DNA of 37,306 nt, taken from contig JAFNAG010000019.1 of NCBI GenBank assembly GCA_017860135.1, positions 1-37,306 of the forward strand, written 5' to 3'. A program made the translations under genes and the position numbers. Under the pieces are notes generated by a model. The model was not told the origin of the DNA. It saw nothing but the letters and a program-made list of their open reading frames with translations, and made no database searches. Position 1 is the stretch's first letter; every line of letters begins with the position of its first letter. The stretch is from Acidobacteriota bacterium (lineage in GTDB: Bacteria; Acidobacteriota; UBA6911). Below, piece after piece: positions 35,828 to 37,306 of this stretch.

Positions 35828-36739
35828 TCACTGAACGGGCTGTTTGGACGCACTCAAAGACAGCCACGCGGCCACAGGAAAATGGTCGCTCGGATACTGC
35901 CCCTTTTCCGAACAGGTGACGATTTCCGCTTTATCCGCACTCACGGCGCCTCGGCCGAGAATCCAGTCGATGCGCGTGCCATTCTCCAGGGGTGTTTTGT
36001 ATCCGTGGAATGTGTTGATTTTCTCGTTTTCGCGCTCGCGCGCCAGCAGCCACATGTCGGCAAATCCGCCTTCTTTCACCAGAATCTCGTAGGACCTGCT
36101 GGCCCCGGCGGCCGCGTTGAAGTCGCCGGTCATCACAAGTGGCAGATCCGTCTTGAGCCGGCCGGCGCGCTCGACGATCAGTGCGGCGCCCTTCTGGCGG
36201 GCCAATTCAACCGCATGGTCAAGATGGGTGTTCCAGAAATAGAATCCCCGGCCGGAACGCCGCTCGCGAAAACGCACCCAGGTGACCATGCGGCGATTGG
36301 CATTGCCCCAAGTCGAGGAGCCCACCACATCCGGGGTGTCTGACAGCCAGAAGTGGTCGTACTCCAACGGCTCGAAGCGATCGCGCCGGTAAAATACGGC
36401 CATGAATTCGCCCCGGCTGCCTCCGTCGCGCCCGAGCCCGATCCACTCGTACTCCGGCAGGTCGGCAGCCAGGTCTTTGAGCTGCTCGTAGAGCCCTTCC
36501 TGAGTGCCTATGAGGTCGGGAGCCACGCGACGGATGCAGTCTCGCATCACCGGGCGCCGCTCAGGCCATGAATTGGGGGGCTTGGGGCTCGCGTATCGAA
36601 GGTTGAATGTCATCACGCACAGCGAAACCGGTTCGGCGCCGGCCTGTTTTGCGACCCTGCCGACGGCTCCGATGCCGCCCAGCAGAAAAGCAAGACAGAT
36701 CGTTGTTGCCGCAAGGATCTTCGCTGTATAGCTTGGCAT
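35828..36739 (-). CDS. exported endonuclease/exonuclease/phosphatase (EEP) family hydrolase
   Basis: A 303-residue protein with a hydrophobic leader (residues about 7-30) that acts as signal peptide or anchor. The EEP metal-dependent hydrolase motifs appear in order: MTFNLRYA, GTQEGLY, FWNTHLDH, MTGDFNAAAG, RIDWILG and PSDHFPV. The family cleaves phosphate esters of nucleic acids, inositol phosphates or sphingolipids. The exported small single-domain type next to sugar enzymes suggests a phosphodiester or phosphomonoester of a sugar rather than DNA. It is the first gene of the three-gene minus-strand run. The ribosome binding site is weak. Confidence 0.85.
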   Translation of the reverse strand: MPSYTAKILAATTICLAFLLGGIGAVGRVAKQAGAEPVSLCVMTFNLRYASPKPPNSWPERRPVMRDCIRRVAPDLIGTQEGLYEQLKDLAADLPEYEWIGLGRDGGSRGEFMAVFYRRDRFEPLEYDHFWLSDTPDVVGSSTWGNANRRMVTWVRFRERRSGRGFYFWNTHLDHAVELARQKGAALIVERAGRLKTDLPLVMTGDFNAAAGASRSYEILVKEGGFADMWLLARERENEKINTFHGYKTPLENGTRIDWILGRGAVSADKAEIVTCSEKGQYPSDHFPVAAWLSLSASKQPVQ

Positions 36740-36863
36740 AGTGGATTTACCTGTTCTTTGGTGATGCAGCCTCTTGTTTTGCCGCCCCTCCGGCGGTCAA
36801 TTTGCCGGAGATTTTTATGTCCCAGCCCTATTTCGGAGGTCTGTTATGTCAACGGCCTAAAAC

Positions 36864-36883
36864 GCGCGGGCTGAAGCCCGCGC
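36864..36883. terminator. GC-rich hairpin downstream of the edge gene
   Basis: Nine-bp perfect arms GCGCGGGCT and AGCCCGCGC with a 2-nt loop (effectively 8 bp and a 4-nt loop), 13 bp past the stop of the minus-strand gene. This could be a terminator or another dispersed palindrome of the GCGGGCTGAAGCCCGC type. There is no clear T run on the minus strand after it. Confidence 0.45.
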
Positions 36884-36895
36884 TGACTACTGTTA

Positions 36896-37306
36896 TTACT
36901 GGCGCGCTTGTGCGCGGCGGTTGATCCACAAGCCGCCGATGCCCAGGATAAGAAAGATCACTGCCTGCACTACCGTCCTGTACTGCACCGGCTGTGCGGT
37001 TAATCCCAGGAAAAGAAAGGCCACTCCCAGCAGGCCGATCAGACGGTAGGCCCAGTTCATGGCCCGCGCTGCGCGCCGACGCGTATCGGCGGTGTCCGTG
37101 CCGAACCGGCGGAAAAACAGGATCAGGCCCAGCGCCGCACATACATCGAGCACGGCGAACATCAGCCAGAAAACCGTGGTCCGGGCCCCAATTCCAGGGG
37201 TGCCCAGGGCCGGCTCGATCATGCGCGCATATAGGAAAGACCCGACATTCGATCCGAGCAGCGAACCGAACACGCCGTATAAAAAAGCATATCCCATGTA
37301 GACCGC
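36896..37306 (-). CDS. C-terminal part of a membrane protein, probably MFS-like (cut by window edge)
   Basis: The frame stays open to the last base of the window, so the 5' end is missing. About 136 residues are visible, with four hydrophobic segments: YAFLYGVFGSLLGSNVGSFLYA, TVFWLMFAVLDVCAALGLILFF, WAYRLIGLLGVAFLFLGL and VVQAVIFLILGIGGLWI. The glycine-rich first helix and the RRFG loop resemble the last helices of major-facilitator transporters. No substrate can be suggested. The first internal ATG at 37297 is unlikely to be the true start. Confidence 0.5.
   Translation of the reverse strand, partial: AVYMGYAFLYGVFGSLLGSNVGSFLYARMIEPALGTPGIGARTTVFWLMFAVLDVCAALGLILFFRRFGTDTADTRRRAARAMNWAYRLIGLLGVAFLFLGLTAQPVQYRTVVQAVIFLILGIGGLWINRRAQARQ

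Noticed and set aside
1-37306. CRISPR arrays, tRNA or rRNA genes, integrase/attachment sites
   Set aside because: No regularly spaced direct repeats, cloverleaf-like genes or recombinase genes were seen on reading both strands.

Overview
The window looks like chromosomal DNA of a high-GC Acidobacteriota bacterium, probably near the Solibacter/Bryobacter group. The signs are two large Oar-type TonB-dependent receptor genes with an N-terminal carboxypeptidase-regulatory-like domain, several Tat-signal sugar-type enzymes (Gfo/Idh/MocA and TIM-barrel isomerase), an FCD-type GntR regulator, and short palindromic intergenic repeats. The taxonomic call is inference; no rRNA or tRNA gene was seen.

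Layout. (1) 1-1798: decayed DNA. It holds a structured non-coding stretch, a frameshifted and truncated membrane-protein (probable sensor kinase) remnant, and a fragment of an IS91-like transposase abutting it. (2) 1799-10281, all on the minus strand: a compact cluster hoxF-hoxU-hoxY-hoxH-maturation protease-receiver protein-sensor histidine kinase-radical SAM protein. The first four encode a group 3d-like NAD-reducing [NiFe] hydrogenase. The last three follow with short gaps and are probably co-transcribed. (3) 10681-11860: a dicarboxylate/amino-acid:cation symporter gene broken by an internal deletion. A long hairpin separates it from a convergent M48 peptidase gene. (4) 13798-19719: a tripartite RND efflux operon (adaptor lipoprotein, permease, outer-membrane channel lipoprotein) behind a promoter carrying a TetR-type palindrome. 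(5) 19940-31940: a catabolic/uptake region with two exported alpha/beta hydrolases, a sugar-phosphate-isomerase-like protein, a decayed TonB receptor, a GntR/FCD regulator and an intact TonB receptor. (6) 32382-36739: an orphan TAXI-type solute receptor (+), then a minus-strand run of an EEP hydrolase, a Tat-exported TIM-barrel isomerase and a Tat-exported Gfo/Idh/MocA oxidoreductase. (7) 36896-37306: the C-terminal part of a probable MFS-like membrane protein, cut by the window edge.

The most interesting structure not explained by genes is a family of 12-bp operator-like palindromes, consensus YTGR-NATA-TCAG, found five times and only in gaps between 21.6 and 28.1 kb. Three copies (23735, 24783, 28072) sit at exactly the same distance (7-nt linker) upstream of a -35 box followed by a -10 box, giving a repeated operator-promoter module. 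It precedes the isomerase gene, the decayed receptor and the intact receptor. The GntR/FCD regulator encoded among them is the obvious candidate ligand-responsive factor, and its recognition helix is atypical. I read this as a small local regulon for uptake and breakdown of a sugar-like or ester-linked compound. The second item of note is the hydrogenase cluster that carries its own membrane sensor kinase, a stand-alone receiver and a radical SAM protein with a twin-arginine start.
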